Positions 1-7,357 of a stretch of DNA of 22,193 nt are shown in pieces. The stretch's first letter is position 1; each line of letters begins with the position of its first letter. The DNA is from Desulforudis sp. (GTDB taxonomy: Bacteria; Bacillota; Desulfotomaculia; Desulfotomaculales; Desulforudaceae), in contig JACUUW010000011.1 in assembly GCA_014859075.1 (NCBI GenBank), positions 1-22,193 on the forward strand, written 5' to 3'. A program made the position numbers and the translations under genes. Below the pieces are notes generated by a model that ran no database searches, was not told the DNA's origin, and saw nothing but the letters and a program-made list of their open reading frames with translations.

Positions 1-425
1 ACTAAACTGAAAAGCGTTGTTAGAATTACTTATATTTTAGGACAACAGCCGCAATCCAAGGGCGCGCAGATGTTCGGGCGTCACGATTACGAAAACGCCG
101 ACTCTAGTTGTGAACCTATGCACAAGTTGTGGGTAGAAATGTGGAGAAACAGGGATTCCTTCTAAAACAGGACTGCGGGGAGGACATGATTCAGTGCCCA
201 TGATTCGAGATGCCACTTTGACTTTAGCGCTTGTGACGGTTGTTACAGGAGACGCTACGTTAAGGGCCGAATCGTTTTGTTCCCAGGACTGGATGTCAGC
301 GGCTCTTTATGGGCGAATACGATGGACAACCGACCTGCGGGGGCCGGTTGTCGGGAGGCGTGTTCGGAGTGACGGTCACCTTGACCTTGAGTCACCGGCT
401 CCTGACCGGGATCGCCGCTGCCGGT
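1..425. other. Gene-poor left end of window
   Basis: No recognisable gene lies here. Frame 1 on the plus strand is open from the window edge to a TAA at 163-165 (54 codons); its translation resembles nothing I know and it may be chance or the tail of an upstream gene. A good Shine-Dalgarno (GGGGAGG, 177-183) precedes ATG at 186, but that frame stops after five codons. Three words close to the DnaA box occur at 116-124, 128-136 and 140-148. A hairpin (GACCGG 404-409 with CCGGTC 421-426) sits at the 3' end of the following minus-strand gene but lacks a T-tract. Confidence 0.4.
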
Positions 426-788
426 CTATGGCGCGGCCTTGGTGGCCAGCAGATAGCGGTGGAAGAAGTATTCGCCGACGGCGATCAGGAAGAAGAAGAG
501 GATCAGGGAGGGCAGGGTGGCCTGCACGCCCGGGAATACCAAGTGCACGATCAGGGCCACGACCGCGGCCGTGATGCCGTCTCCGACCGAAGCCACGATG
601 TTTCCGTATCGGGGAAGAACGTAGAGATCACCGATGACGTAGTTCACGGCCGTGACGAGTACCGCCGTGAGCAACAGCCAGCTGAAGGCCGCATTTTCAA
701 TCAGGCCGAAGGCAATCCACGCAGCCACGAAGGTCATCACCAGTTTGGCGATCAAGGCGGTTATGTTCTTATTATCCAGTTTAGTCAC
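426..788 (-). CDS. DUF2512 family (YndM-like) membrane protein
   Basis: The 120-residue product is almost entirely hydrophobic. About four membrane segments can be seen, near residues 9-27, 34-54, 65-85 and 90-110, with short polar turns and a small basic end. The spacing and the motif around YVIGDLYVLPRYGN in the central turn match the DUF2512 family of small Firmicute membrane proteins, whose function is unknown. Start is GTG at 788-786, preceded on the minus strand by an AAGGAAAGGGGG ribosome-binding stretch. It is transcribed away from the HAD phosphatase gene, with about 190 bp between the two, and no neighbour suggests a pathway. Family assignment is fairly secure; no biochemical role can be given. 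Confidence 0.8.
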   Translation of the reverse strand: MTKLDNKNITALIAKLVMTFVAAWIAFGLIENAAFSWLLLTAVLVTAVNYVIGDLYVLPRYGNIVASVGDGITAAVVALIVHLVFPGVQATLPSLILFFFLIAVGEYFFHRYLLATKAAP

Positions 789-979
789 CCCCTTTCCTTC
801 GATGCAGTAGAGTTCCCTTTTAGATTTTGCCCGTCAGGCGGCAGGATATCCGGGATGGTTGCGGAATTATTAGGTTCGGGTTTTCCGCTGTCGTGGTTCC
901 GGGCACGCTGGCAGTGAGGTTCGCACGCGAGTCAACAGCGGAACGGCAATACATTGCGCAACGGCTTTTTGGCGGGGGG

Positions 980-1699
980 TTGGTTGGGATTCGGCACGTT
1001 TCACTAAAGGCGGTAATCTTCGATCTGGACGGTACGCTGACTCCGGTAAACAGCGTATGGCAGTATATTCACGAGCGCCTCGGTACCTGGGAGAACGGGG
1101 GTTTTCTTTCTCTACAGGCCTTTCTGGCCGGGCGGATTAGTTACCTGGAGTTTGCGCTCCAGGACGCAGCCCTGTGGAAAGGGGTGCCCCGGGCAAGGCT
1201 GGAGCGGATTGTCGGCGAGATTCCCTTGCGCCCGGGAGCGCGGGAAACGGTGGCGACTCTTAGAGGTGAGGGCTACCGGTTGGCTCTCCTCTCCTCCGGT
1301 CTGGATGTGTTGGCCGACCGGGTGGCTTCGGCGCTGGGATTTGAGTTTTGGGTGAGCAACGGTCTGGGGTTGACTGACGGCTTGTTGGACGGACGGGTGT
1401 CGATCCACGTGACTTGGGGCGGAAAGCCGGACTACGTGCCCCGGATCTGCAGCCTGCTGGGAGTACGACCGCCGGAGGTGGCCGCCGTCGGAGACAGCAT
1501 GGGTGACGCGTTGGTGTTTTCGGAAGTAGGGGTGGGTATCGCGTTTAACGCCCCCCCGGAGGTGGATGCGCGGGCGGACTATGCGGTAAAGGATGATAAC
1601 CTGCAGGCCCTGCTGCCCGTGTTGACGCCACGGGGGCGAAGCGATCCGCTTATTGACCTTGAACCGGGCAGGACAACGGATGTCGCACGCAACCAATAA
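980..1699 (+). CDS. HAD-superfamily hydrolase, HAD-IB (SerB-like) phosphatase
   Basis: The product (239 aa from the chosen start) has all HAD signatures. Motif I is VIFDLDGTLTP, with the nucleophile Asp and the Asp two residues later at about residues 15 and 17. Motif II is LLSSGLDVL. Motif IV is VGDSMGDALVF, with the Mg-binding acidic pair. The SSG motif and the helical cap between motifs I and II suggest a phosphoserine-phosphatase-like subclass, so it probably dephosphorylates a small cytosolic metabolite; the substrate cannot be read. The frame stays open upstream to 827, but motif I should be near the N-terminus. I chose TTG at 980, although its G-rich ribosome site (971-979) is very close; GTG at 914 is the alternative. 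A 7-bp inverted repeat without a T-tract follows at 1715-1735. Confidence 0.85.
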   Translation: MVGIRHVSLKAVIFDLDGTLTPVNSVWQYIHERLGTWENGGFLSLQAFLAGRISYLEFALQDAALWKGVPRARLERIVGEIPLRPGARETVATLRGEGYRLALLSSGLDVLADRVASALGFEFWVSNGLGLTDGLLDGRVSIHVTWGGKPDYVPRICSLLGVRPPEVAAVGDSMGDALVFSEVGVGIAFNAPPEVDARADYAVKDDNLQALLPVLTPRGRSDPLIDLEPGRTTDVARNQ

Positions 1700-1753
1700 A
1701 TTCACGCTCTTGTTGCGGTTCGGAGCCGGAACCGCTCATCTGGGGGGATAATC

Positions 1754-2155
1754 TTGGTCCTTATCACGATTGAGATACAGACCAACCAGCGGAACCAGTT
1801 CGTGGACGTCACCGACAAGGTGCGCCGGACGGTAAACCAAAGCCGAGTGTCAGAGGGTCTGTGCTGCCTGTACGTGCCGCACACCACGGCCGCCGTGTGT
1901 ATCAACGAAGCGGCCGACCCCAGTGTAAGCCGGGACATCCAGACCCATCTGTCTCGGGTTGTGCCCGAGCGCGGTGATTACCAGCACCTGGAAGGTAACT
2001 CTGACGCCCACATCAAATCGGTGTTGGTCGGCCCGACCGAGACCATTCCGATCCACCAAGGCCGTCTGGTCCTGGGTACCTGGCAGGGGGTTTTCTTTTG
2101 TGAGTTCGACGGGCCGCGTAACCGCCGACTGCAGGTGAAAATCCTGGCTGGGTGA
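1754..2155 (+). CDS. YjbQ / UPF0047 family protein (secondary thiamine-phosphate synthase type)
   Basis: This 133-residue protein matches the full length of the YjbQ/UPF0047 family. Visible signatures are VPHTTAAVCINE (His43-Thr44-Thr45), GNSDAHIKSVLVG (His86) and the C-terminal LGTWQGVFFCEFDGPR. Family members are small beta-rich trimers; the E. coli protein has weak thiamine-phosphate synthase activity, and the physiological role is uncertain. Start is TTG at 1754 with GGGGGGA (1742-1748) about six bases upstream, an ideal spacing that decides this unusual start. It follows the HAD gene by 54 bp and may be co-transcribed with it. A second, more divergent paralogue lies at 7358-7771. Family call is secure; enzymatic role is not. 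Confidence 0.92.
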   Translation: MVLITIEIQTNQRNQFVDVTDKVRRTVNQSRVSEGLCCLYVPHTTAAVCINEAADPSVSRDIQTHLSRVVPERGDYQHLEGNSDAHIKSVLVGPTETIPIHQGRLVLGTWQGVFFCEFDGPRNRRLQVKILAG

Positions 2156-2276
2156 GCGGGGGCAACCGAACCCATCGGCGGTGTTCACCATCCCTGCCGA
2201 CGATCACCACCCACTCCCACAGAAAAAGAGAATCCTCCTTTCGCTTTGATAAGCATGCCCGCCGTGGGTCAGAATA

Positions 2277-2528
2277 ATGACCGGAAATACGGGGGTGGTT
2301 TCTACGGCCGATGCCAGACTTCGGTTCAAACCCAACGTATCCCGGCCGGACCAGGCCGTCAGGCTGACGGTGGGCGTGCTGTTGATGGCTTTGGCCGCCA
2401 CCGGCCTGCTCTCCCCGTTCTGGGCCGGAGTGTTGATCGTCCTCGGGTTTTTTCAGGTGGCTACCGCCCTGACGCGGTATTGTCCGCTGTTTGATCTCGT
2501 TGGGCGGCCGCAGCGTGGGGATGTGTAA
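2277..2528 (+). CDS. DUF2892 (YgaP-like transmembrane) small membrane protein
   Basis: The 83-residue product fits the DUF2892 family, the membrane portion found in YgaP. It has an N-terminal polar stretch, the motif PDQAVRLTVGVLLMAL, two membrane segments (about residues 27-46 and 48-66) and the characteristic RYCPLFDLVG ending, in which the CPL motif is typical of the family. Function is unknown; in YgaP the domain is linked to a rhodanese, but no rhodanese is encoded here. Start ATG 2277 has only a weak ribosome site (GTGGGTCAG); GTG at 2295 is an alternative. A longer open frame at 2246-2494 in another register lacks family features and was ignored. Confidence 0.75.
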   Translation: MTGNTGVVSTADARLRFKPNVSRPDQAVRLTVGVLLMALAATGLLSPFWAGVLIVLGFFQVATALTRYCPLFDLVGRPQRGDV

Positions 2529-2590
2529 CCAGACTACCCGTCCGTGGGGGCGAGAGCATTCCGTGATAACGGCGGGCGAACCTGGCGGCC

Positions 2591-2899
2591 CTAGTGTGTC
2601 TCAGGTTTATCTTTCTCGGCGGCCGGCCCCGCGCGGCCGGCGTCGTTGTCAACCATGCGCATTATCATCGTGGCCAGTGCCCGTTTGTGGCTCTGGTCAC
2701 CCTGTTCCCAGAGTTCCTTTAGCAGGCGTTGTTCCCGGTTTCCCGGGTCGACATGATCGGCGAGGAGGCCGCCGATACGGTAGGCTATCTCCTCAATATG
2801 CTTATCAGAAACGCCGAGTGCGCGGGCCGTGTGGACCGCTTTCCCGAGCAACTGCTTCCATTTGTGCCACTCGATATCCGTTTCCACGCCGATCACCAC
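2591..2899 (-). CDS. DUF3243 family protein (YmfJ-like)
   Basis: The protein has 102 residues, soluble and highly charged, and predicted mostly helical. The pattern WHKWKQLLGKAVHTARALGVSDKHIEEIAYRIG, split here as WHKWKQLLGKAVHTAR (11-26) and LGVSDKHIEEIAYRIG (28-43), followed by LADHVDPGNREQRLLKELW, is characteristic of DUF3243. In Bacillus the family member YmfJ lies in the ymf-rodZ-pgsA-cinA-recA neighbourhood, and this window holds the same core genes farther on, so the gene looks displaced within a conserved region. Function is unknown. Starts are ambiguous: GTG at 2899, the adjacent GTG, or GTG at codon 5, which is best spaced from the AAGAGGTG ribosome site. The last 15 residues are low-complexity and charged. 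Confidence 0.85.
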   Translation of the reverse strand: MVIGVETDIEWHKWKQLLGKAVHTARALGVSDKHIEEIAYRIGGLLADHVDPGNREQRLLKELWEQGDQSHKRALATMIMRMVDNDAGRAGPAAEKDKPETH

Positions 2900-3080
2900 C
2901 TCTTAAGTATTATGCCGGTCAAGCAGCCGTTTTAACAGGGACAAGCCGTGGATAAGCAACAAACCCAATGATAACCCAAAACTGGAAACGGCCGTATAAA
3001 ACAACCGGCGTTCTGATCAAGATAGTCCATATATGCCAAGACTCATACTAATATATTCCGGATGAAAGGGTAGAGCAGGC

Positions 3081-5147
3081 ATGAATGAACACAAACACAC
3101 AAACAGGTTGATAAACGAAAAAAGTCCCTACCTCCTGCAACACGCCCACAACCCTGTTGATTGGTACCCCTGGGGTGAAGAGGCGTTTCGCAAGGCAATG
3201 AGCGAGGACAAGCCGGTATTCCTGAGCGTCGGCTATTCGACCTGTCACTGGTGCCACGTCATGGAACGGGAATCCTTTGAAGATGAAGAAGTGGCTGAAT
3301 TCTTAAACCGGCACTTCGTCTCCATTAAGGTGGACCGGGAAGAAAGACCGGATGTGGACCACATCTACATGACCGTCTGCCAAGCCTTGACCGGGAGCGG
3401 CGGCTGGCCGCTCACCGTGGTCATGACCCCGGACAGGAAACCCTTCCTCGCGGGTACTTATTTCCCAAAACGCCGGAAGTATACGCGTCCGGGGCTGATG
3501 GAGATATTGGACAAAATCCGCGATCAATGGGAGACCAACCGGGAGAAGATTCAGGAGGTGGGCGAGAAGATCACCGAAGCGGTCCAGCCTCATTTCCGGG
3601 AAGAAAACGCAGGTGACCTTGGCGTGGAAACGCTACGGGAAGCATACGGAGCCCTGAAACGAAACTTCGATCCGGTCTACGGCGGATTCGGAGAGGCACC
3701 CAAGTTCCCTACCCCGCACAACCTGACCTTCCTGCTGCACTATTGGAAATGGACCGGGGAGCGGGAAGCGCTTTCCATGGTGGAGAAAACGCTGCAGTCG
3801 ATGCACGACGGGGGTATATACGACCACCTGGGTTTCGGCTTCGCCCGCTATTCGGTGGACCGGCAGTGGCTGGTGCCCCACTTTGAGAAGATGCTGTACG
3901 ACAACGCCTTGTTGGCCTTGGCCTACCTTGAGGCGTATCAGGCCACAGGCGGGGACCGTTACGCTCGTGTGGCCGGACAGATTTTTCGCTATGTTCTCCG
4001 GGACATGGCCTCTCCGGAAGGGGGCTTTTTCTCGGCCGAAGACGCCGACTCGGAGGGGGAGGAGGGCAGGTTTTACGTCTGGACGACCGACGAAATCAAG
4101 GATGTTCTCGGTGCCCAAGTCGGTGACCTGGTCTGTCGGTGGTACGGCGTAACGGAAGGGGGCAACTTTGCAGGTCGGAACATCCTGAATCGTATCGACG
4201 CCGAAGACCGAGCGACAGATTTGCCCATGGACGCACAGGAGTGGGAGGCCACCCTGGAAGCGGCGCGCGAAAGACTTTTCACCGTCCGGGAGAAGCGGGT
4301 CCGTCCTTTCAAGGACGACAAAGTGCTCACATCCTGGAACGGCTTGATGATCGCGGCGCTGGCCAGGGGTTCGCGCATTCTCCAGGAACGCGCGTATCTG
4401 GAAGCGGCGGTCAAGGCGGCCGAGTTCATCTGGTCCCGGCTGCGCGATAGGAAGGGACGCCTGCTGGCCCGCTACCGGGACGGCGAGGCGGCCTACCCGG
4501 CCTATCTCGACGACTATGCTTTTCTGGCCTGGGCCATGTTCGAACTTTATCAGGCGGACCCGAGATTTCTCTGGATCGAAAGGGCGCTGGCCCTGCAGGA
4601 TAAGCAAAACCGCCTCTTCTGGGACGAAGCCCGGGGCGGTTACTTCTTCTACGGAAAAGACGCCGAAGCGCTTCCGGCCCGGCCCAAGGAAATCTACGAC
4701 GGGGCCACCCCTTCGGGAAACTCGGTTTCCGCGCTGAACCTGTTACGCTTGGCCCGCCTGACCGGACGGGATGAATACGCGGCGATGGCCGAGACCATGT
4801 TCCGGAGTTTTTCGGGGAACGTCGACCGCTACCCGGCCGGGCACGCCTATTTTCTGATAGCCCTGCTGTTCGCCACGGTGCCCGGCAAGGAGGTGGTTGT
4901 CGCGGCGAACCAAGATGCGGACCAACTCCGGGAAGAATTGAAACTGCTCGACCTCACCTTTGCGCCGGACACCGTCTTCTTGTACCGATTACCCGGTAAA
5001 CATTACTCCGGCATGGAAGAAATCGCCCCCTTTATCCGGGATATGATTCCCAAAGGGGGAAAACCGACCTTCTATGTTTGCCGGGACTGCGCCTGTCAAC
5101 AGCCGACCACCGAGCTCGCGGAAGTACGGAAGATGTTGCTGGCCTGA
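3081..5147 (+). CDS. Thioredoxin-domain / six-hairpin glycosidase-like protein (DUF255, YyaL family)
   Basis: This 688-residue protein is the normal length of the DUF255/YyaL family (the animal homologue is SPATA20). The N-terminal thioredoxin-like domain (about 1-170) starts with the family hallmark NEKSPYLLQHAHNPVDWYPW and carries a CHWC active-site-like motif at 55-58, followed by GGWPLTVVMTP. The rest (about 190-600) resembles an (alpha/alpha)6 barrel of the N-acylglucosamine 2-epimerase/six-hairpin type, with HFEKMLYDNALL and GGFFSAEDADSEGEEGRFY. The C-terminus ends in a Cys-rich FYVCRDCACQ. No signal peptide is visible, so it should be cytosolic. The physiological substrate of the family is unclear. 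Start ATG 3081 has AGGG/AGCAGG upstream. It stands alone, with 180 bp upstream. Confidence 0.95.
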   Translation: MNEHKHTNRLINEKSPYLLQHAHNPVDWYPWGEEAFRKAMSEDKPVFLSVGYSTCHWCHVMERESFEDEEVAEFLNRHFVSIKVDREERPDVDHIYMTVCQALTGSGGWPLTVVMTPDRKPFLAGTYFPKRRKYTRPGLMEILDKIRDQWETNREKIQEVGEKITEAVQPHFREENAGDLGVETLREAYGALKRNFDPVYGGFGEAPKFPTPHNLTFLLHYWKWTGEREALSMVEKTLQSMHDGGIYDHLGFGFARYSVDRQWLVPHFEKMLYDNALLALAYLEAYQATGGDRYARVAGQIFRYVLRDMASPEGGFFSAEDADSEGEEGRFYVWTTDEIKDVLGAQVGDLVCRWYGVTEGGNFAGRNILNRIDAEDRATDLPMDAQEWEATLEAARERLFTVREKRVRPFKDDKVLTSWNGLMIAALARGSRILQERAYLEAAVKAAEFIWSRLRDRKGRLLARYRDGEAAYPAYLDDYAFLAWAMFELYQADPRFLWIERALALQDKQNRLFWDEARGGYFFYGKDAEALPARPKEIYDGATPSGNSVSALNLLRLARLTGRDEYAAMAETMFRSFSGNVDRYPAGHAYFLIALLFATVPGKEVVVAANQDADQLREELKLLDLTFAPDTVFLYRLPGKHYSGMEEIAPFIRDMIPKGGKPTFYVCRDCACQQPTTELAEVRKMLLA

Positions 5148-5216
5148 AGTGTAATATGCGCCAAGCCCTGGGCATAATGAACCTCGAACATTAGGAAACC
5201 GAAGGGTGGCGGGAAA

Positions 5217-5474
5217 GTGGGCCAGGGCATCTACGTGGTCGGCATACTGGTGGACAACCGGGCGAGCCGCGCGCCGGAGGTGCAGGACGTACTGACCCGG
5301 CATGGTTCCACCATTCTCAGCCGTAACGGCATTCCGGACCCCAGTCGGTCCCGGGGGATCATCACGGTGACGATGCAGGCCGACCAGGCAGACAGCGAGA
5401 AATTCACGGCAGAGTTGCGGGGGATCGAAGGTGTGCGGGCACAAGCCATGCACCTCGGCGAGGCGCTGAACTAG
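5217..5474 (+). CDS. TM1266-family (iron-only hydrogenase system) putative regulator, ACT/NikR-C-like
   Basis: The 85-residue product forms a single small alpha/beta domain: strand IYVVGILVDN, helix, strand, the conserved ILSRNGIPDPSRSRGIITVTM, helix, and terminal strand VRAQAMHL. This is the pattern of the TM1266 family, a ferredoxin/ACT-like fold related to the NikR C-terminal domain and usually encoded beside [FeFe]-hydrogenase maturation genes. No DNA-binding domain is present, so its role as a regulator is only putative. Start is GTG at 5217, with a purine-rich GAAGGG/GGGAAA stretch upstream. No hydrogenase or HydE/F/G gene lies in this window, so the usual context is missing. Confidence 0.78.
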   Translation: MGQGIYVVGILVDNRASRAPEVQDVLTRHGSTILSRNGIPDPSRSRGIITVTMQADQADSEKFTAELRGIEGVRAQAMHLGEALN

Positions 5475-5524
5475 GCGCCGCCGGCTTGGGGAACGGGGCG
5501 GGCCGGCACCGGGCGTGCGCCGGG

Positions 5525-6103
5525 CTAGGCGCCCGGGAAAAACCGGCTGATGACCAGCGGGGTGACGTAGACTTCCAGCACGGCGGCCAGAAGCAAGAGC
5601 GGTGTGACGATTCGGAACAGGAAACCGAACCGGGGCGACAATCCGGGCACCGTTTTGCCTTTGAGCCTCCTGCCGGCCAGGGCGAACGCAAAGCCGGCGG
5701 CGAGCAACAAGGCCGGAAGTTCAATCACGCCGTGCGGGGCGACCCCGGCGACAAAAGCCAGCGGCGGCAGGCCGGCGTCAAGAAAAAGGCGGGCCAAAAG
5801 ACCGATCACGGCGCCGTTGACCGCCAGGATGAACAAGGTCGGGACGGCGAACGCCACGTGTCCGACCAGCACCAGGATGGCGGCGACCGACAGGTTTTTC
5901 AGAAAGACAAAGCCGGCCAGGGCTGCCGAGCGCAGTTCGGGATCGATCCCGACCGATTTTTCGGCGGCTCCCACAAGGTTTTCCAGGCCTGGACGCAAGA
6001 AAGGCTCCACTTCCTGGGAAAACAGCCAGCCGGCGGCAATGCTCAGGGCGAAGAAGGCGGTGGCGAGCAAAAATCCCCGGCCCAGGTTAAGGCGTGTAGT
6101 CAT
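5525..6103 (-). CDS. SpoIIM family (stage II sporulation protein M / DUF95) membrane protein
   Basis: The 192-residue protein has about five membrane segments: 10-27, 61-82, 86-106, 112-147 (possibly two) and 163-185. A polar stretch of about 30 residues follows the first. The central motif GVAPHGVIELPALLLAAG is the hallmark of the SpoIIM/DUF95 family. In Bacillus SpoIIM forms a complex with SpoIID and SpoIIP that remodels septal peptidoglycan during engulfment; DUF95 members also occur in non-sporulating organisms, so a sporulation role is likely but not proven. Start ATG 6103-6101 has GAGGTAAAAGGAA immediately upstream. It is divergent from tepA. A 10-bp palindrome (6118-6127) lies in its leader, just downstream of a weak -10-like GATAAA. 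Confidence 0.82.
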   Translation of the reverse strand: MTTRLNLGRGFLLATAFFALSIAAGWLFSQEVEPFLRPGLENLVGAAEKSVGIDPELRSAALAGFVFLKNLSVAAILVLVGHVAFAVPTLFILAVNGAVIGLLARLFLDAGLPPLAFVAGVAPHGVIELPALLLAAGFAFALAGRRLKGKTVPGLSPRFGFLFRIVTPLLLLAAVLEVYVTPLVISRFFPGA

Positions 6104-6117
6104 TTCCTTTTACCTCG

Positions 6118-6133
6118 ACGTTAACGTTTTATC
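6118..6133 (-). promoter_or_regulatory. Palindrome next to a weak promoter of the spoIIM-like gene
   Basis: On the minus strand, TTGGTC, 17 bp and GATAAA (6133-6128) form a weak sigma-A-like promoter. The perfect palindrome ACGTTAACGT occupies 6118-6127, directly after the -10, where transcription would begin. This position would suit an operator; no regulator can be named. Confidence 0.25.
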
Positions 6134-6227
6134 TTACTTATTCAGGTATGGACCAATTACCTGCCCGAAGAAAAAATAAATCTGAGATCGTGTCGCCCGC
6201 GCCGCAGAGCCGGCCGACCATCGAATA

Positions 6228-6247
6228 ATGGTTTACAATGGTTTACA
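6228..6247. repeat. Perfect 10-bp tandem repeat upstream of tepA
   Basis: ATGGTTTACA occurs twice head to tail without a gap (6228-6237 and 6238-6247), followed at once by the tepA ribosome site GGAGGAA. A TACAAT hexamer (6234-6239) spans the junction and could be a -10 box, but no good -35 lies 16-18 bp upstream. One-helical-turn spacing would place a bound protein twice on the same face of the DNA. Confidence 0.5.
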
Positions 6248-6261
6248 CTGGAGGAATCGCG

Positions 6262-7032
6262 ATGGACCACCACAGCTTCTATTTGCCAAACACCGGAATG
6301 GACTCGGGTGAAGACGCTCCGCCAGATAAGGACAACGCCCCGGCCGAACGGGACAAGCGCCGCCGGGCCCGTACGTTGCGCGAATTCGGGACGTTGTCCA
6401 TACCGGAAGCGAAAAGCAACATCCACGCCATGGTCATCGTCGGCCAGATCGAAGGACACGTGGTGCTTCCAAACCAGAATAAGACCACCAAGTACGAGCA
6501 CATCCTGCCGCAACTTGTGGCCCTTGAGCAGCACCCGGACATTGAGGGTGTCCTGATCATTCTCAACACGGTGGGTGGCGATGTGGAAGCCGGATTGGCC
6601 ATGGCCGAGATGATCAGTTCGATTTCAAAACCGACGGTTTCCCTGGTACTGGGCGGCGGGCACAGTATCGGCGTGCCGATTGCGGTAAGCTGCTCCAGGT
6701 CTTTTATTGCGGAAACGGCAAGCATGACCATCCACCCCATCCGGATCACCGGGCAGATCCTGACCGTACCACAGACCTTTGAGTACCTGGAGAAAATGCA
6801 GGACCGGGTGGTGCGGTTCGTCGTCAAACACTCACGCATCACCAACGAGCGCTTCCGCGAATTGATGTTCCGGACCGGTGAACTGGCCCGGGACATCGGC
6901 ACCGTGCTGATCGGCCGGGAAGCGGTGGAATGCGGCCTGATTGACGAGGTCGGCGGAATCGGTCCGGCGCTGCAATCTCTGCAGCGCCTTATCGAAGAAG
7001 CCCGGGCCGGAAGGGAGGCACCGCTGCAATGA
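6262..7032 (+). CDS. tepA: ClpP-like serine protease TepA
   Basis: The 256-residue product belongs to the ClpP/crotonase-fold peptidases of the TepA (translocation-enhancing protein) type. After a charged, low-complexity N-terminus (1-40), the core shows VIVGQIEGH and GVLIILNTVGGDVEAGLAM, then GGGHSIGVPIA with the probable nucleophile Ser135, and SMTIHPIRITG with His158. It ends with GLIDEVGGIGPAL. In B. subtilis TepA was reported to enhance preprotein translocation and is a soluble cytosolic protein; no membrane segment is seen here. ATG at 6262 with GGAGGAA (6250-6256) is far better than the upstream in-frame ATG 6238, which lies inside a tandem repeat. Its stop overlaps the ylzJ start (ATGA), as in Bacillus. 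Confidence 0.93.
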   Translation: MDHHSFYLPNTGMDSGEDAPPDKDNAPAERDKRRRARTLREFGTLSIPEAKSNIHAMVIVGQIEGHVVLPNQNKTTKYEHILPQLVALEQHPDIEGVLIILNTVGGDVEAGLAMAEMISSISKPTVSLVLGGGHSIGVPIAVSCSRSFIAETASMTIHPIRITGQILTVPQTFEYLEKMQDRVVRFVVKHSRITNERFRELMFRTGELARDIGTVLIGREAVECGLIDEVGGIGPALQSLQRLIEEARAGREAPLQ

Positions 7033-7244
7033 TCTTGTATACGGTGGCGCAGCTGGAAATCGTCCTGGCCGAACCAGGCCCCGGCACGCCCAAGTTCCAC
7101 GAGATGCTGGTGGGGGACGTGCCGGTACTGGTGCAGGAGACCGGAGCCGGGCGCGGTAGAATCGACCGGGTTTTGAGTACCGATCCAAATCACTTCCTCC
7201 GACCCGAACTGTCCCCGGGCACCCAGGTCGCCTTTGAAGCTTAA
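7029..7244 (+). CDS. YlzJ-like family protein
   Basis: This 71-residue protein begins with MILYTVAQLEIVLAE, typical of the YlzJ-like family, and consists of short beta strands without membrane segments or metal motifs. Its ATG overlaps the tepA stop codon by four bases (ATGA), so the two should be translationally coupled; the tepA-ylzJ pair is conserved upstream of spoIIIE/ftsK in sporulating Firmicutes. Function is unknown. Here the pair is separated from ftsK by a block of unrelated genes, including a YjbQ paralogue, a metallopeptidase, a ZnuA-like lipoprotein, YhaM and UppP. Confidence 0.85.
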   Translation: MILYTVAQLEIVLAEPGPGTPKFHEMLVGDVPVLVQETGAGRGRIDRVLSTDPNHFLRPELSPGTQVAFEA

Positions 7245-7357
7245 TCCCCTGTCAAATGTCCCCGGCGGGAGGAATTCGGCGCTGGTTAACGAACTCCATA
7301 ATGTGTCCGGCCCCGTTGCCACGCCGGGCAAAATGAGGATTGGATGGGGGCGGGTTT

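Noticed and set aside
309..917. Plus-strand open frame of 202 codons
   Set aside because: It runs antisense to the DUF2512 gene, its translation is compositionally odd (QEEEEDQGGQGG) and it shows no family features.
1112..1705. Minus-strand open frame of 197 codons opposite the HAD gene
   Set aside because: The opposite strand encodes a protein with all HAD motifs; the antisense product is rich in His, Gln and Pro and lacks domains.
1715..1735. Inverted repeat GCGGTTC-N7-GAACCGC after the HAD gene as a terminator
   Set aside because: The stem is only 7 bp and no T-tract follows, and the next gene continues on the same strand 18 bp later; it may be a weak attenuator at most.
3633..4607. Minus-strand open frame of 324 codons opposite the DUF255 gene
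   Set aside because: It is a shadow of the well-conserved DUF255 coding region caused by high GC at third positions.
6279..7331. Minus-strand open frame of 350 codons opposite tepA-ylzJ
   Set aside because: It is antisense to two conserved coupled genes and its Ser/Arg-rich translation is typical of a shadow frame.
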